Source of the DNA: Streptomyces gobiensis
Lineage (GTDB): Bacteria > Actinomycetota > Actinomycetes > Streptomycetales > Streptomycetaceae
NCBI RefSeq assembly: GCF_021216675.1
Contig: NZ_CP086120.1
Location: 1,842,501 to 1,906,500 of the forward strand
Direction: 5' to 3'
Length of the DNA stretch: 64,000 nucleotides
In this document: positions 1-9,856 of the stretch, in pieces
Layout: each line of letters begins with the position of its first letter
Numbering within the stretch: position 1 is the stretch's first letter
Program-made: the position numbers and the translations under genes
Notes under the pieces: model-generated
Databases searched by the model: none
Told to the model about the DNA's origin: nothing
What the model saw: only the letters and a program-made list of their open reading frames with translations

Positions 1-194
1 TTCCCATAAATCGTTCGGAGTGCTTCTCATGGCATCCTCTGGATACCGCTCGAAACGATGTAGATACTAACCGTTGCTACCGGGGTCTTCTGACCTCCAC
101 CACAACTGTTTAAATCTACCTCCCTGGGGCGCCCGTGTCAAAGGGCCCCCTGGGGCGAAGAGGAGACTAGCAGGTTCGGGCACGCCCGCGCACA
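1..194. other. Left edge, no gene recognised
   Basis: This 194-bp stretch lies 3' of the SpoIIM-like gene and runs off the window. It is less GC-rich than the flanks and contains AT-rich pieces near positions 60-70 and 108-118. Short frames here do not resemble proteins. I could not identify a tRNA, rRNA or convincing terminator. Confidence 0.4.
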
Positions 195-1202
195 TCACGC
201 GGCCGTGGGGACCTCAGCCGAACGGTCTCCGGCTTCGATGTCTCCCGTCTCCCCTACGAGTATCGCGCGTCGTCCCAGAACAAACACGTATGCCAGGAAC
301 ACCAGCTCGGCGATCACGCCGATGGTGATGCGTGCCCAGGTGGGCAGGCCCGACGGGGTCACAAAGCCCTCGATCACGCCGGATACGAAGAGGACCGCGG
401 CCAGGCCGATGGCCATGCCGATCGCCGCGCGGCCCTCTTGGGCCAGGGCGACGCGGCGGCTGCGTGGGCCTGGGTCGATCACGGTCCAGCCCAGGCGTAG
501 CCCCGTACCGGCGGCGACGAAGACGGCGGTGAGCTCCAGCAGGCCGTGCGGCAGGATCAGGCCGAGGAAGACGTCGAGGCGTCCGGCTGAGGACATCAGG
601 CCGATGCCGACTCCCAGGTTGGCCATATTGATGAAGAGGACCCACAGCACGGGGATGCCGAGGAAGACGCCGAAGATGAGGGCGATGGCCACAGCCTGTG
701 CGTTGTTCGTCCAGACCTGAGCGGCGAAGGAGGCTGCCGGGTTGCTCGAGTAGTACGTCTCGTACTGCCCTCCTGGGCGGGTCATCTCACGGAGCTCGTG
801 TGGGGCTCCGATGGCGGACTGGACCTCGGGGTGGGCGGCGATCCACCAGCCGATGAGTACGGCGACGAGCGTGGAGATGATCGCGGTCGGTACCCACCAA
901 TGACGGGTTCGGTAGACGGCTGCGGGGAAGCCGACCGTGAAGAACCGGGCAGCATCGCGCCAGGAGGAGCGGCGGGGGCTCGTTACCGCACTGCGGGCGC
1001 GGGCCACCAGGGTCGTCAGCCGCCCGGTGAGCACCGGATCCGGGGCGCTTGACTGGACCTGTGAGAGGTGGGTGGAGGTGCGTTGGTACAGAGCGACGAG
1101 TTCGTCCACCTCCGCGCCGGTGAGTCGGCGACGGCGGCGCAGCAGCTCCTCCAGGCGGTCCCACTCGGCGCGATGAGCGGTGACGAAGACGTCCAAGTCC
1201 AT
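195..1202 (-). CDS. SpoIIM-like (DUF95) integral membrane protein
   Basis: A 335-residue polytopic membrane protein of the stage II sporulation protein M family. The soluble N-terminus begins MDLDVFVTAHRAEWDRLEEL. About five or six hydrophobic segments follow, including WWVPTAIISTLVAVLIGWW and ITIGVIAELVFLAYVFVLG. The family signature ILPHGLLELTAVFVAAGTG (P-H-G-x-x-E) and the later EGFVTPSG are present. An upstream in-frame ATG exists at 1340, but ATG 1202 matches the family N-terminus and leaves a 55-bp divergent spacer to the RDD gene. In actinobacteria the SpoIIM-like/RDD pair is conserved. By analogy with Bacillus SpoIIM it may affect septal membranes or envelope remodelling, but its role in Streptomyces is not established. 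Confidence 0.88.
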   Translation of the reverse strand: MDLDVFVTAHRAEWDRLEELLRRRRRLTGAEVDELVALYQRTSTHLSQVQSSAPDPVLTGRLTTLVARARSAVTSPRRSSWRDAARFFTVGFPAAVYRTRHWWVPTAIISTLVAVLIGWWIAAHPEVQSAIGAPHELREMTRPGGQYETYYSSNPAASFAAQVWTNNAQAVAIALIFGVFLGIPVLWVLFINMANLGVGIGLMSSAGRLDVFLGLILPHGLLELTAVFVAAGTGLRLGWTVIDPGPRSRRVALAQEGRAAIGMAIGLAAVLFVSGVIEGFVTPSGLPTWARITIGVIAELVFLAYVFVLGRRAILVGETGDIEAGDRSAEVPTAA

Positions 1203-1257
1203 GGGGAGAGCCTGGCATACCGGCAGACTGTTCGTACGAGCTGAAAGGATGTGCCGG

Positions 1258-2166
1258 GTGAGTGAACTGGTGACGGGCGACGCGGTGGTGCTCGGGCTGC
1301 GGCCCGCGCGGCTGCCGAGCCGGGCGCTGGCCATATTCATCGACTTGGTGGTGCTGTGGGCCGTCTATCTGACGCTCACGCTGGTGCTGCTGACCGCAAT
1401 GGCCGGGCTGGACGAGGCGGCTGGTGCCGCCGTGGCAGTCGCGCTGCTGGTGCTGGTGCTCATGGGCGGGCCGGTCGCGGTCGAGACCCTCACCCATGGC
1501 CGTTCACTGGGGAAAGTGGTGTGCGGGCTGCGGGTCGTACGGGAAGACGGCGGGCCCATTCGTTTCCGGCATGCGCTGGTGCGCGGCTTGATCGGCTTTG
1601 TGGAGATCCAGCTGACCATCGGAACGGTCGCCTGTATCGCGTCGCTGGTGTCCGCACGGGGGCGGCGGCTGGGTGATGTCTTCGCCGGGACGCTGGTCAT
1701 ACGCGAGCGGATTCCGGTGGGGCAACCGGTCGCGATGCCGCCACCGCCGCCCTGGCTGGCCGGATACTTCGGGGAGCTGGATCTGTCCCGGGTGCCGGAT
1801 GGGCTGTGGCTGGCGGTGCGGCAGTACCTGATGCGGATGGGGCAGCTGGATCCGCAGGTGAGCTGGTCGCTGGCGGAGCGGCTGGCGGCCGATGTCGCCG
1901 CCTGCACGGGTACGCCTCCGCCGGAGGGGGTGCCCGCGGCGGGGTATCTGACCGGGGTGATGGCGGAGCGGCAGGCGCGGGACGCGCGGCGTGCGTTCGG
2001 GGCGGCGAGTGGCGGGGCCGAGGCCGCTGCCACGACGGGCGGAGCGGCGCCGGAGACCGTACGGGCGCCGCAGCCCCAGAGGCCTTCGGAGCCTCCCCAG
2101 GCTCCGGCTCCGGCTCCGGCTCCTCGGGATGAACGTCCGGCGGGCGGGTTCGTGCCGCCTGCGTGA
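1258..2166 (+). CDS. RDD family membrane protein
   Basis: A 302-residue RDD-family protein. The first third carries the hallmark arginine and aspartates (SRALAIFIDLVV), followed by hydrophobic segments VLWAVYLTLTLVLLTAMAG and VAVALLVLVLMGGPVAV. Then comes the conserved THGRSLGKVVCGLRVV stretch and the ARGRRLGDVFAGTLVI motif. The C-terminal half is cytoplasmic-looking and ends in an Ala/Pro-rich tail. Start chosen as GTG 1258 because AAAGG lies 9 bases upstream; an ATG at 1249 overlaps that site. RDD proteins are mostly of unknown function (some are linked to ion or stress tolerance). Divergent from the SpoIIM-like gene, with which it probably cooperates. Confidence 0.88.
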   Translation: MSELVTGDAVVLGLRPARLPSRALAIFIDLVVLWAVYLTLTLVLLTAMAGLDEAAGAAVAVALLVLVLMGGPVAVETLTHGRSLGKVVCGLRVVREDGGPIRFRHALVRGLIGFVEIQLTIGTVACIASLVSARGRRLGDVFAGTLVIRERIPVGQPVAMPPPPPWLAGYFGELDLSRVPDGLWLAVRQYLMRMGQLDPQVSWSLAERLAADVAACTGTPPPEGVPAAGYLTGVMAERQARDARRAFGAASGGAEAAATTGGAAPETVRAPQPQRPSEPPQAPAPAPAPRDERPAGGFVPPA

Positions 2167-2206
2167 GGGGCGTACCCGTCAGTCAGGCCGTCAGGCAGGC
2201 CGTCGG

Positions 2207-2821
2207 TCAGGTGAAGGTCGAGGGCGGGGATTCCAGGTCTTCCAGCTCGATGCCGGGGGCGGCGAGAACGACATCGCCCGCGATGTGCACGGTGTGCTGC
2301 TCACCGGTCTGCAAGTCGTTTACCTGGTAGCTGTCCACGGTCAACGGGCCATTGTCAGTGGTGTGTGCTTCGCTGTTCAGCAGTGCCCAGGACTGGTCGA
2401 GAGTGCGGGGGGCGAGCACGGGGGGTGTGAAGGCTACAAGGCGGACACGGATGGCGGGGGCGCCGGGGGCGGGGCGCAGCAGCCGGGCCGTGGCGATGAG
2501 AAAGGCGGGGGATGCGCCGGTGAACGCGTGAGCGGGGACGTTGCCCTCTTGGGCGAGTTCTCCACTGGGGTCGGTACGGACCCAGGTGACGCCCTCCAGG
2601 GCAGCGCCGCGGACCTGCCAGCTGGCGGCGTGAAGTTCGAGACGCAGCGGGCGGCCCAGTTCATCGAGGGTGAGATCGACGGAGCCCGCGTGGTCTCCGG
2701 AGGGGGTGGTGACCTGGGAGACATAGCGCCAGCCGGAGGGGCCGGTGGCGCAGTGAAAGTGCTCTTCACCGAGGGGGGTGTGGTCGTGCGGATCGTGGAG
2801 CGAGTAGCGGCCGCGGGGCAT
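2207..2821 (-). CDS. Conserved hypothetical protein next to ahcY
   Basis: A 204-residue soluble protein with no family that I can name. It starts MPRGRYSLHDPHDHTPLGEE, has no signal peptide or membrane segment, and is rich in beta-strand-like stretches such as GSVDLTLDELGRPLRLEL and AIRVRLVAFTPPVL. A Shine-Dalgarno AAGGA sits 7 bases before ATG 2821. It is downstream of ahcY on the same strand and separated from it by a strong hairpin, so it may be expressed separately or by read-through. Codon usage matches its neighbours. Function unknown. Confidence 0.75.
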   Translation of the reverse strand: MPRGRYSLHDPHDHTPLGEEHFHCATGPSGWRYVSQVTTPSGDHAGSVDLTLDELGRPLRLELHAASWQVRGAALEGVTWVRTDPSGELAQEGNVPAHAFTGASPAFLIATARLLRPAPGAPAIRVRLVAFTPPVLAPRTLDQSWALLNSEAHTTDNGPLTVDSYQVNDLQTGEQHTVHIAGDVVLAAPGIELEDLESPPSTFT

Positions 2822-2841
2822 GGTGGGTCCTTGATACGACG

Positions 2842-2873
2842 GGCCCCCGCCCCGGGCATGCGGAGCGGGGGCC
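2842..2873 (-). terminator. Hairpin terminator after ahcY
   Basis: Nine-base perfect arms GGCCCCCGC (2842-2850) and GCGGGGGCC (2865-2873) enclose a 14-base loop, 23 bases past the ahcY stop codon. There is no T-run, which is usual for Streptomyces terminators. It separates ahcY from the downstream hypothetical gene. Confidence 0.65.
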
Positions 2874-2896
2874 TGTTGCCGGCTGCTGGTGCGTGA

Positions 2897-4592
<1,696 letters not shown>

Positions 4593-4710
4593 CCCGCCCC
4601 TTCCCGGAAACCGGGGCTTCGCCCCGGGGCCCCCGGGGGTGGCCGGTGCGGACGGTGGCCGGGTGTTGTGCCCACCCACAGCCCCTCGCGGGGCTGCGAG
4701 TGCCCACAAC
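4593..4710 (+). repeat. Dispersed intergenic element, copy A
   Basis: One of three related copies in the window (others at 16480 and 27872). It opens with CCCGCCCCTTCCCGGAAACC, followed by the CGGGG-CTTCG-CCCCG hairpin and a GGTGGCCGG stretch. It ends with a nested stem-loop at 4665-4710: outer GTTGTG pairs with CACAAC, a symmetric CC/CC internal loop follows, then CAC pairs with GTG, and the inner hairpin is CAGCCCC-TCGC-GGGGCTG. It ends 6 bases from the stop codon of the CDF transporter, so it may serve as that gene's terminator. Confidence 0.75.
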
Positions 4711-4716
4711 GGGGGG

Positions 4717-5625
4717 TTAGCGGGGGAGGTCTGGTTCTAGGTAGATGACTCGGGCGATGGGGACCGCTTTGCGGATGCGGGCTTCGGCTGCGTCGATCGC
4801 GCGGGTGACCTCCGCGACCGCGTCATCGCCCTGTACCGCGATCTTGGCGGCCACCAGCAGCTCCTCCGGGCCGAGGTGGAGCGTTCGCATATGGATGATG
4901 CCGGTGACGGTCTCACCGTCCACCATCGCGGTGCGGATCTTGTCCAGCTCGGCCGGGTCGGCGGACTCGCCCAGCAGCAGGGACTTCGTCTCGGCCGCCA
5001 GCACCAGCGCGATCAGGACCAGCAGCACACCGATGCAGACGGTGCCGATACCGTCCCAGACCCCGTTGCCGGTGAGCAGGGCCAGACAGACACCGCCCAG
5101 CGCAAGGATGAGACCGACCAGGGCGCCCAGGTCCTCCAGCAGAACGACAGGCAGCTCGGGCGCCTTCGCGCGGCGTACGAACTGCACCCAGCTGAGCGAG
5201 CCGCGTACCTGGTTGGACTCCTTGATGGCGGTACGGAAGGAGAAGATCTCGGCGATGATCGCGAAAACCAGCACGCCCACCGGCCAGTACCAGTGCTCGA
5301 TCTCGTGCGGATGCTTGATCTTCTCGTAGCCCTCGTAGACCGCGAAGACACCGCCCATGCTGAACAGGACGATGGCGACGAGGAAGCTGTAGATATAGCG
5401 TTCCCGGCCGTAGCCGAAGGGGTGTTGCTCGCTCGCCTCCCGCTTCGCCTTCTTGCCGCCGAGCAGCAGCAGACCCTGGTTGCCCGAGTCGGCGAGGGAG
5501 TGCACGCCCTCGGCGAGCATCGCCGATGAACCGCTGAAGGCCCAGGCGACGAACTTCGCCACAGCGATGGCGAGGTTCGCCACAAGGGCGGCGATGATGG
5601 CCTTCGTACCGCCCGCTGCGCTCAT
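4717..5625 (-). CDS. Cation diffusion facilitator (CDF) family transporter
   Basis: A 302-residue CDF metal-efflux protein of the inner membrane, probably a Zn(II)/divalent cation-proton antiporter. The N-terminal helix, the metal-site helix AMLAEGVHSLADSGNQ (HxxxD) and HPFGYGRERYIYSFLVA are typical, as are later hydrophobic segments such as GLILALGGVCLALLTG. The C-terminal cytoplasmic dimerisation domain is also present (IIHMRTLHLGPEELLVAAK; VPIARVIYLEPDL). Start ATG 5625 follows GGAAGGA. It resembles the SLC30A9-like branch more than the classical ZitB type. It lies between manA and ahcY on the same strand, possibly at the end of the manA transcript. Metal specificity cannot be told from the sequence. 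Confidence 0.92.
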   Translation of the reverse strand: MSAAGGTKAIIAALVANLAIAVAKFVAWAFSGSSAMLAEGVHSLADSGNQGLLLLGGKKAKREASEQHPFGYGRERYIYSFLVAIVLFSMGGVFAVYEGYEKIKHPHEIEHWYWPVGVLVFAIIAEIFSFRTAIKESNQVRGSLSWVQFVRRAKAPELPVVLLEDLGALVGLILALGGVCLALLTGNGVWDGIGTVCIGVLLVLIALVLAAETKSLLLGESADPAELDKIRTAMVDGETVTGIIHMRTLHLGPEELLVAAKIAVQGDDAVAEVTRAIDAAEARIRKAVPIARVIYLEPDLPR

Positions 5626-5644
5626 CCCCGCGATATTCCTTCCG

Positions 5645-5695
5645 GCTGTATGGCCCTGTGCCCCTATGGCGCTATGACCCTGTGCCTGTATGGCC
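5645..5695. repeat. Degenerate tandem repeat between manA and the CDF gene
   Basis: The gap between the CDF start and the manA stop contains imperfect repeats of CTGTATGGCC and CCTGTGCC (for example CTGTATGGCC at 5645 and again near 5685). The look is of replication-slippage expansion; no regulatory role is evident. Confidence 0.5.
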
Positions 5696-5702
5696 TTCGT
5701 AC

Positions 5703-6902
5703 TTATACGGCCACCGTGGCGCGGAAGAGCATACCCTCCCCGGCGATCTCCACTTGCTCGCCAGCACGGATGTACGCCGACTGGCCACGGTCCAGCGCCA
5801 GTTCGGTGCCGTCCTCACCGTGCAGGGTGATGCTGCCCGCGGTGCAGAGGAGGATCTGGACCGAGGAAGGCGAGAGCGGGCGGGGCGGGGCGCCGGGGGC
5901 CAGGACATAGCGGGAGAGCCGGAATTCGTCGATGGGGGTGGCGTACAGCTCCTCACCGTCGGACTCCTCCTCGGGGCGCAGCACCCCCGGGTCGCCCGGG
6001 TCGAAGCGGACGATGCGCAGCAGCTCGGGGACATCCACATGCTTGGGGGTGAAGCCGCAGCGCAGCACATTGTCGGAGTTGGCCATGAGTTCGACACCGA
6101 GCCCGCCCAGATATGCGTGTGGGACTCCAGCGCCGAGGTAGAGCGCTTCGCCGGGTTGCAGCCGCACGTGGTTGAGCAGCAGCGCGGCGATGAAACCCGG
6201 GTCGCCCGGGTAGTGGTGGGCGGCTGCGGCGCAGGCGGTGTAGGCGGCGGCGTACGGACCGTTCTGGGCCCCCAGCCGCTCTGCAGCGGCCACCGCCTGG
6301 GTGACGGTCTCGGCGATCGCCTCGCGGTCCGCGGTGAGGACGGCGGTCAGCATCTCGCGCAGTGCGTCGTTCTCGGGGTGGGCGTGCAGCAGGTCGGCGT
6401 AGGGCTTGAGCCCGTCGATGTCCAGGGCGGCAAGCAGCTCGGCGGCCTCGTCGGCGCGGCGGAAGCCGCACAGGCCCTCGAAGGGGGTGAGGGCGCAGAG
6501 GAGTTCGGGTTTGTGGTTGGCGTCCTTGTAGTTGCGGTGTGGGGCGTCCACGGGGATGGCGCGGGACTCCTCGCCGGCGAAGCCCTCCTTCGCCTGGGTG
6601 AGGTCGGGATGCACCTGGAGGGAGAGCGGCGCACCCGCGGCGAGCACTTTGAACAGGAACGGCAGACGGGGCCCGAAGGCCCGTACGGACTCGGCGCCCA
6701 GCTCGCCTTCTGGGTCGGCCGCGATGACATCGGACAGCGGCTGGGGCCCCGTGCCCCGGTCAATGCGCGAGGGTGCGCTGGGGTGTGCGCCCATCCACAG
6801 TTCGGCCTGCGGCTCGCCGGTGGGCTCGTAGCCAAGCAGCTCGGGGATGGCTGTGGTGGAGCCCCAGGCGTAGGGGCGCACGGTGTTCGCGAGGCGGTCC
6901 AT
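5703..6902 (-). CDS. manA: Mannose-6-phosphate isomerase, class I
   Basis: A 399-residue type I phosphomannose isomerase interconverting fructose-6-phosphate and mannose-6-phosphate, the entry step to GDP-mannose. The zinc and active-site motifs are visible: PLSLQVHPDLTQA (Q and H ligands), NHKPELLCALTPFEGLCGFR (E ligand) and YLGAGVPHAYLGGLGVELMA, followed by SDNVLRCGFTPKHVDVPELL. Length and order match the family. Downstream partners in the same pathway are manB here and manC at 35.4 kb. It follows the SIS-domain gene by 56 bp on the same strand. Orthologue of Rv3255c/SCO3025 by synteny. Confidence 0.96.
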   Translation of the reverse strand: MDRLANTVRPYAWGSTTAIPELLGYEPTGEPQAELWMGAHPSAPSRIDRGTGPQPLSDVIAADPEGELGAESVRAFGPRLPFLFKVLAAGAPLSLQVHPDLTQAKEGFAGEESRAIPVDAPHRNYKDANHKPELLCALTPFEGLCGFRRADEAAELLAALDIDGLKPYADLLHAHPENDALREMLTAVLTADREAIAETVTQAVAAAERLGAQNGPYAAAYTACAAAAHHYPGDPGFIAALLLNHVRLQPGEALYLGAGVPHAYLGGLGVELMANSDNVLRCGFTPKHVDVPELLRIVRFDPGDPGVLRPEEESDGEELYATPIDEFRLSRYVLAPGAPPRPLSPSSVQILLCTAGSITLHGEDGTELALDRGQSAYIRAGEQVEIAGEGMLFRATVAV

Positions 6903-6920
6903 AGGAGGCGATCCTGACTG

Positions 6921-6946
6921 TGGTGCGTACGAGTGGTGCGTACGAA
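6921..6946. repeat. 13-bp tandem duplication upstream of manA
   Basis: TGGTGCGTACGAG at 6921-6933 is followed directly by TGGTGCGTACGAA at 6934-6946, differing in the last base. It fills most of the 56-bp gap between the SIS-domain gene and manA. Confidence 0.75.
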
Positions 6947-6958
6947 GGTCCCCTTGGC

Positions 6959-8095
6959 TTATTCGCTGGCGGTGAGCGTGAGGTAAACCGCGGCGAAATC
7001 GGTGGTGGCGATCAGCTCGGCGGCCGCCTCCACGGGGCTGCTGCCCTCGAGGGGCTCCAGCTCGCTGAGGGCGGTGTCATGCGCGTAGGCCAGGTCCCGG
7101 GCGGCTGTGGCGGCGGATGTACCGGCCGGAGCGCCCTCCCGGAGCAGCACGACGCGGGCCCGCATCTCGCCCTGTGGCTCCTCCACCCGGTCCCGGAAGA
7201 AATCGTCCGGGCTTCCCGCGCCCGCGAGAGCGCCGGTGAGCAGGGTCCCATGGGTGGTGAGCGCCTCCGGCAGTCCAGCGGCGAGGGCCGGGCGGCCCGC
7301 GAGGGCGGCAAGGGTGGTGGCGAAGTGCCGGGCGGCGGCGCCGGCGACGGGGCTCTCGCTCCACAGCAGGGGGAGCGCGTCGGCGAGTTCGGCGGCGAGG
7401 GTCTTGGCCGGGTTGGTGTAGAGGGCGACCGCCGGTCCGCAGCGTTCGGCGACCTGGTCAAGGCGGTCAGCGAGCGCCTGCAGGGCATCCGGCGGCGCAT
7501 GGCTCAGGCCGAGCCGGTCGGTGAGGATCAGGAGGGGGGTGAGCAGGGCCCACAGGGTCCCGGGGGCGGCTGGCTGCACCGTGTGCTCGGCGAGCTCATA
7601 CGGCGCTTCGGCGACCGGCACAGCCATGCCACGGGACTGGCCGACGGTCTCGGCCAGCGGGGCCTTCGCCGGGCTGACGGCGACCACGGTGCAGCCGCGC
7701 CGGTAGGCCTGCTCCACCAGGGTGGACAGGCCGGGCTCGGTGCCGTCCGGGGTGACGATCAGCAGCAGGTCGAGCGGGCCTGCCCAGCCGGGCAGCGCCC
7801 AGCGCAGCACGGCCGGTGCGGCGCTGGGGCCGGTGGCGTCGAGCAGTGTGACCGGGACGGCGCCGTTACTGAAGGCACCGAGCAGGTCGGCCGCGCAGCT
7901 GGCGACGGGGCCGGGACCGGCGACCAGGAGCGCGCGGGGGCGGCCGTCGGGGCGCAGCTCGGCCAGCCCGGCCTCATGGGCGTAGCGGCTGGCGGTACGG
8001 ACCCGGGCACCGGCTTCCGCCGCGCCATGGAGCAGCCCATGGCGGTCGGCCCGGGCGAGGGCCTCGGGGTCGTCGAGTAGGGACTCGTCCAGCAT
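6959..8095 (-). CDS. SIS-domain sugar isomerase-like protein
   Basis: A 378-residue protein of the phosphoglucose/phosphomannose isomerase-like SIS group, always found beside manA and manB in actinobacteria (Rv3256c type). The N-terminus MLDESLLDDPEALARADRHG leads into a SIS-like fold: RALLVAGPGPVASCAADLLG, DLLLIVTPDGTEPGLSTLVE and GCTVVAVSPAKAPLAETVGQ. The second half, with LLTPLLILTDRLGLSHAPPD, is more divergent. It starts 12 bp after the Trm112-like gene. It may be a second phosphomannose isomerase or a regulatory homologue; catalytic residues of the classical bifunctional PGI/PMI enzymes are not clearly all present. Confidence 0.85.
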   Translation of the reverse strand: MLDESLLDDPEALARADRHGLLHGAAEAGARVRTASRYAHEAGLAELRPDGRPRALLVAGPGPVASCAADLLGAFSNGAVPVTLLDATGPSAAPAVLRWALPGWAGPLDLLLIVTPDGTEPGLSTLVEQAYRRGCTVVAVSPAKAPLAETVGQSRGMAVPVAEAPYELAEHTVQPAAPGTLWALLTPLLILTDRLGLSHAPPDALQALADRLDQVAERCGPAVALYTNPAKTLAAELADALPLLWSESPVAGAAARHFATTLAALAGRPALAAGLPEALTTHGTLLTGALAGAGSPDDFFRDRVEEPQGEMRARVVLLREGAPAGTSAATAARDLAYAHDTALSELEPLEGSSPVEAAAELIATTDFAAVYLTLTASE

Positions 8096-8107
8096 GGCGT
8101 TACGCCC

Positions 8108-8314
8108 CTACTCCGTACGGCGGGCCTCATCGACGAGCAGGACAGGAATGCCGTCGCGGATGGGATACACGAGGCCGCAGCCGGGGCCGCCTGTGCAGAC
8201 CAACTCGCCGCTGGGGCCGGTGCCGTCCGGGTCGGCCGGTGCGGACTCTTCCCGGAGGGGTGCGTGGCACGCCGGGCAGGCGAGGATCTCTAGGAGACCG
8301 GCTTCGAGCGGCAT
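8108..8314 (-). CDS. Trm112-like zinc-ribbon protein
   Basis: A 68-residue Trm112 family (UPF0434) protein. It starts MPLEAGLLEILACPACHAPL with a CPxC knuckle; the second pair is in VCTGGPGCGLVYPIRDGIPV. GGAGGG lies 6 bases upstream of ATG 8314, which rules out the longer frame. Eukaryotic and archaeal Trm112 activates methyltransferases; the bacterial role is unclear. Its fixed place between manB and the SIS gene suggests co-regulation with mannose metabolism or a partner methyltransferase elsewhere. Confidence 0.9.
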   Translation of the reverse strand: MPLEAGLLEILACPACHAPLREESAPADPDGTGPSGELVCTGGPGCGLVYPIRDGIPVLLVDEARRTE

Positions 8315-8441
8315 GGTGTCCCTCCGGGTTGCGACTCTGACGTGAACCAGCCTACGCGGGTGAGCAGGCTGCCGCCCGGCCATGCGTTGCCGGGTTCCCC
8401 CGTGGGTGGTTTTTTTCGCCTGCTACGGCGGGGCTACGGGG

Positions 8442-9800
8442 TCAGGCGCGGATGATGGCCAGAACCTCGTCGCGGATGTGGGCGGCGGTGGTCGCGTCTC
8501 GGGCTTCAACGTTGAGGCGCAGGAGTGGTTCCGTGTTGGACGCGCGGAGGTTGAACCACCAGTCGGCGGCGGTGACCGTCAGACCGTCCAGGTGGTCCAG
8601 CTCCAGGCCGTCGCGGCCCGCGTAGGCCGCCTCGACCGCCGCCGCGCGGTCGGCCTGGTCGGCGACCCTGCTGTTGATCTCGCCGGAGGAGGCGTAGCGG
8701 TCGTAGGAGGCGACCAGCTTTGACAGAGGCCCGTCCTGGCCGCCCAGGGTGGCGAGGACGTGCAGGGCGGCGAGCATGCCCGTATCCGCGTTCCAGAAGT
8801 CGCGGAAGTAGTAGTGCGCGGAGTGCTCGCCGCCGAAGATCGCGCCGGTGCGGGCCATTTCGTCCTTGATGAAGGAGTGGCCCACGCGGGTACGGACCGG
8901 GGTGCCGCCGTGTTCCCTGACGACCTCGGGAACCGACCAGGAGGTGATGCAGTTGTGGATGATCGTGCCGCTGCCGCCGTGCTTGGCCAGTTCGCGGGCG
9001 GCGACCAGGGCGGTGATCCCGGAGGGGGAGACGGGCTCACCGCGTTCGTCGACAACGAAGCAGCGGTCCGCGTCGCCGTCGAAGGCCAGCCCGATGTCGG
9101 CGCCGGTCTCCCGCACCCGCTGCTGCAGGTCCACGATGTTCGCCGGGTCGAGTGGGTTGGCCTCGTGGTTGGGGAAGGTGCCGTCCAGTTCGAAGTACAT
9201 CGGGTCCAGCTCCAGCGGGAGCCCCGCGAAGACCGTGGGCACCGTGTGGCCGCCCATGCCGTTGCCCGCGTCGACGACGACCTTCAGTGGACGGATGGCG
9301 GTCAGATCGACCAGGGTGCGCAGATGGTCCGCGTAAGCGGTCAGGACGTCCTGCTGGGTGGTGGTGCCGGTGGTGGCGTCGGCCGGGAGACCGCTGTCGG
9401 CCCAGCGCTCGACCAGCGTACGGATCTCCGAGAGCCCGGTGTCCTGGCCGACCGGGGCGGCGCCCGCGCGGCACATCTTGATGCCGTTGTACTGGGCCGG
9501 GTTGTGGCTGGCGGTGAACATCGCGCCTGGCAGGCCGAGCTGGCCGCTGGCGAAGTAGAGCTGATCGGTGGAGCACAGGCCGATCTCGGTGACATCCGCA
9601 CCGCGGGCGGCGGCGCCTCGGGCGAAGGCCCGGGTCAGGCCCGGTGAGGATGGCCGCATGTCATGGCCGACGACGATCGCCGACGCCTGCGTAACCTGCA
9701 CAAACGCGGCGCCGAAGAGCTCAGCCAGGGACTCGTCCCACTGGTCCGGGACCTCTCCACGTACGTCGTACGCCTTCACGATCTGCGACAAGTCGGGCAC
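8442..9800 (-). CDS. manB: Phosphomannomutase/phosphoglucomutase
   Basis: A 452-residue alpha-D-phosphohexomutase converting mannose-6-phosphate to mannose-1-phosphate. All four family landmarks are present: the phosphoserine loop TASHNP (about residues 96-101), the Mg-binding DGDADR (241-246), the sugar-recognition GGEHSAHYYFRDFW and the phosphate-binding RASNTEPLLRLNVE. The start GTG 9800 follows AGGAGG; the longer ATG at 9851 has no such site. It is orthologous by position to SCO3028 and Rv3257c. In S. coelicolor manB and manC supply GDP-mannose for protein glycosylation, including the phage phiC31 receptor (recalled literature). Confidence 0.96.
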   Translation of the reverse strand: MPDLSQIVKAYDVRGEVPDQWDESLAELFGAAFVQVTQASAIVVGHDMRPSSPGLTRAFARGAAARGADVTEIGLCSTDQLYFASGQLGLPGAMFTASHNPAQYNGIKMCRAGAAPVGQDTGLSEIRTLVERWADSGLPADATTGTTTQQDVLTAYADHLRTLVDLTAIRPLKVVVDAGNGMGGHTVPTVFAGLPLELDPMYFELDGTFPNHEANPLDPANIVDLQQRVRETGADIGLAFDGDADRCFVVDERGEPVSPSGITALVAARELAKHGGSGTIIHNCITSWSVPEVVREHGGTPVRTRVGHSFIKDEMARTGAIFGGEHSAHYYFRDFWNADTGMLAALHVLATLGGQDGPLSKLVASYDRYASSGEINSRVADQADRAAAVEAAYAGRDGLELDHLDGLTVTAADWWFNLRASNTEPLLRLNVEARDATTAAHIRDEVLAIIRA

Positions 9801-9856
9801 AGCCCACCCCTCCTGAAGTCCGTCTCGGGGGCCAAATCTACCTGCCGGCAAGCCGC

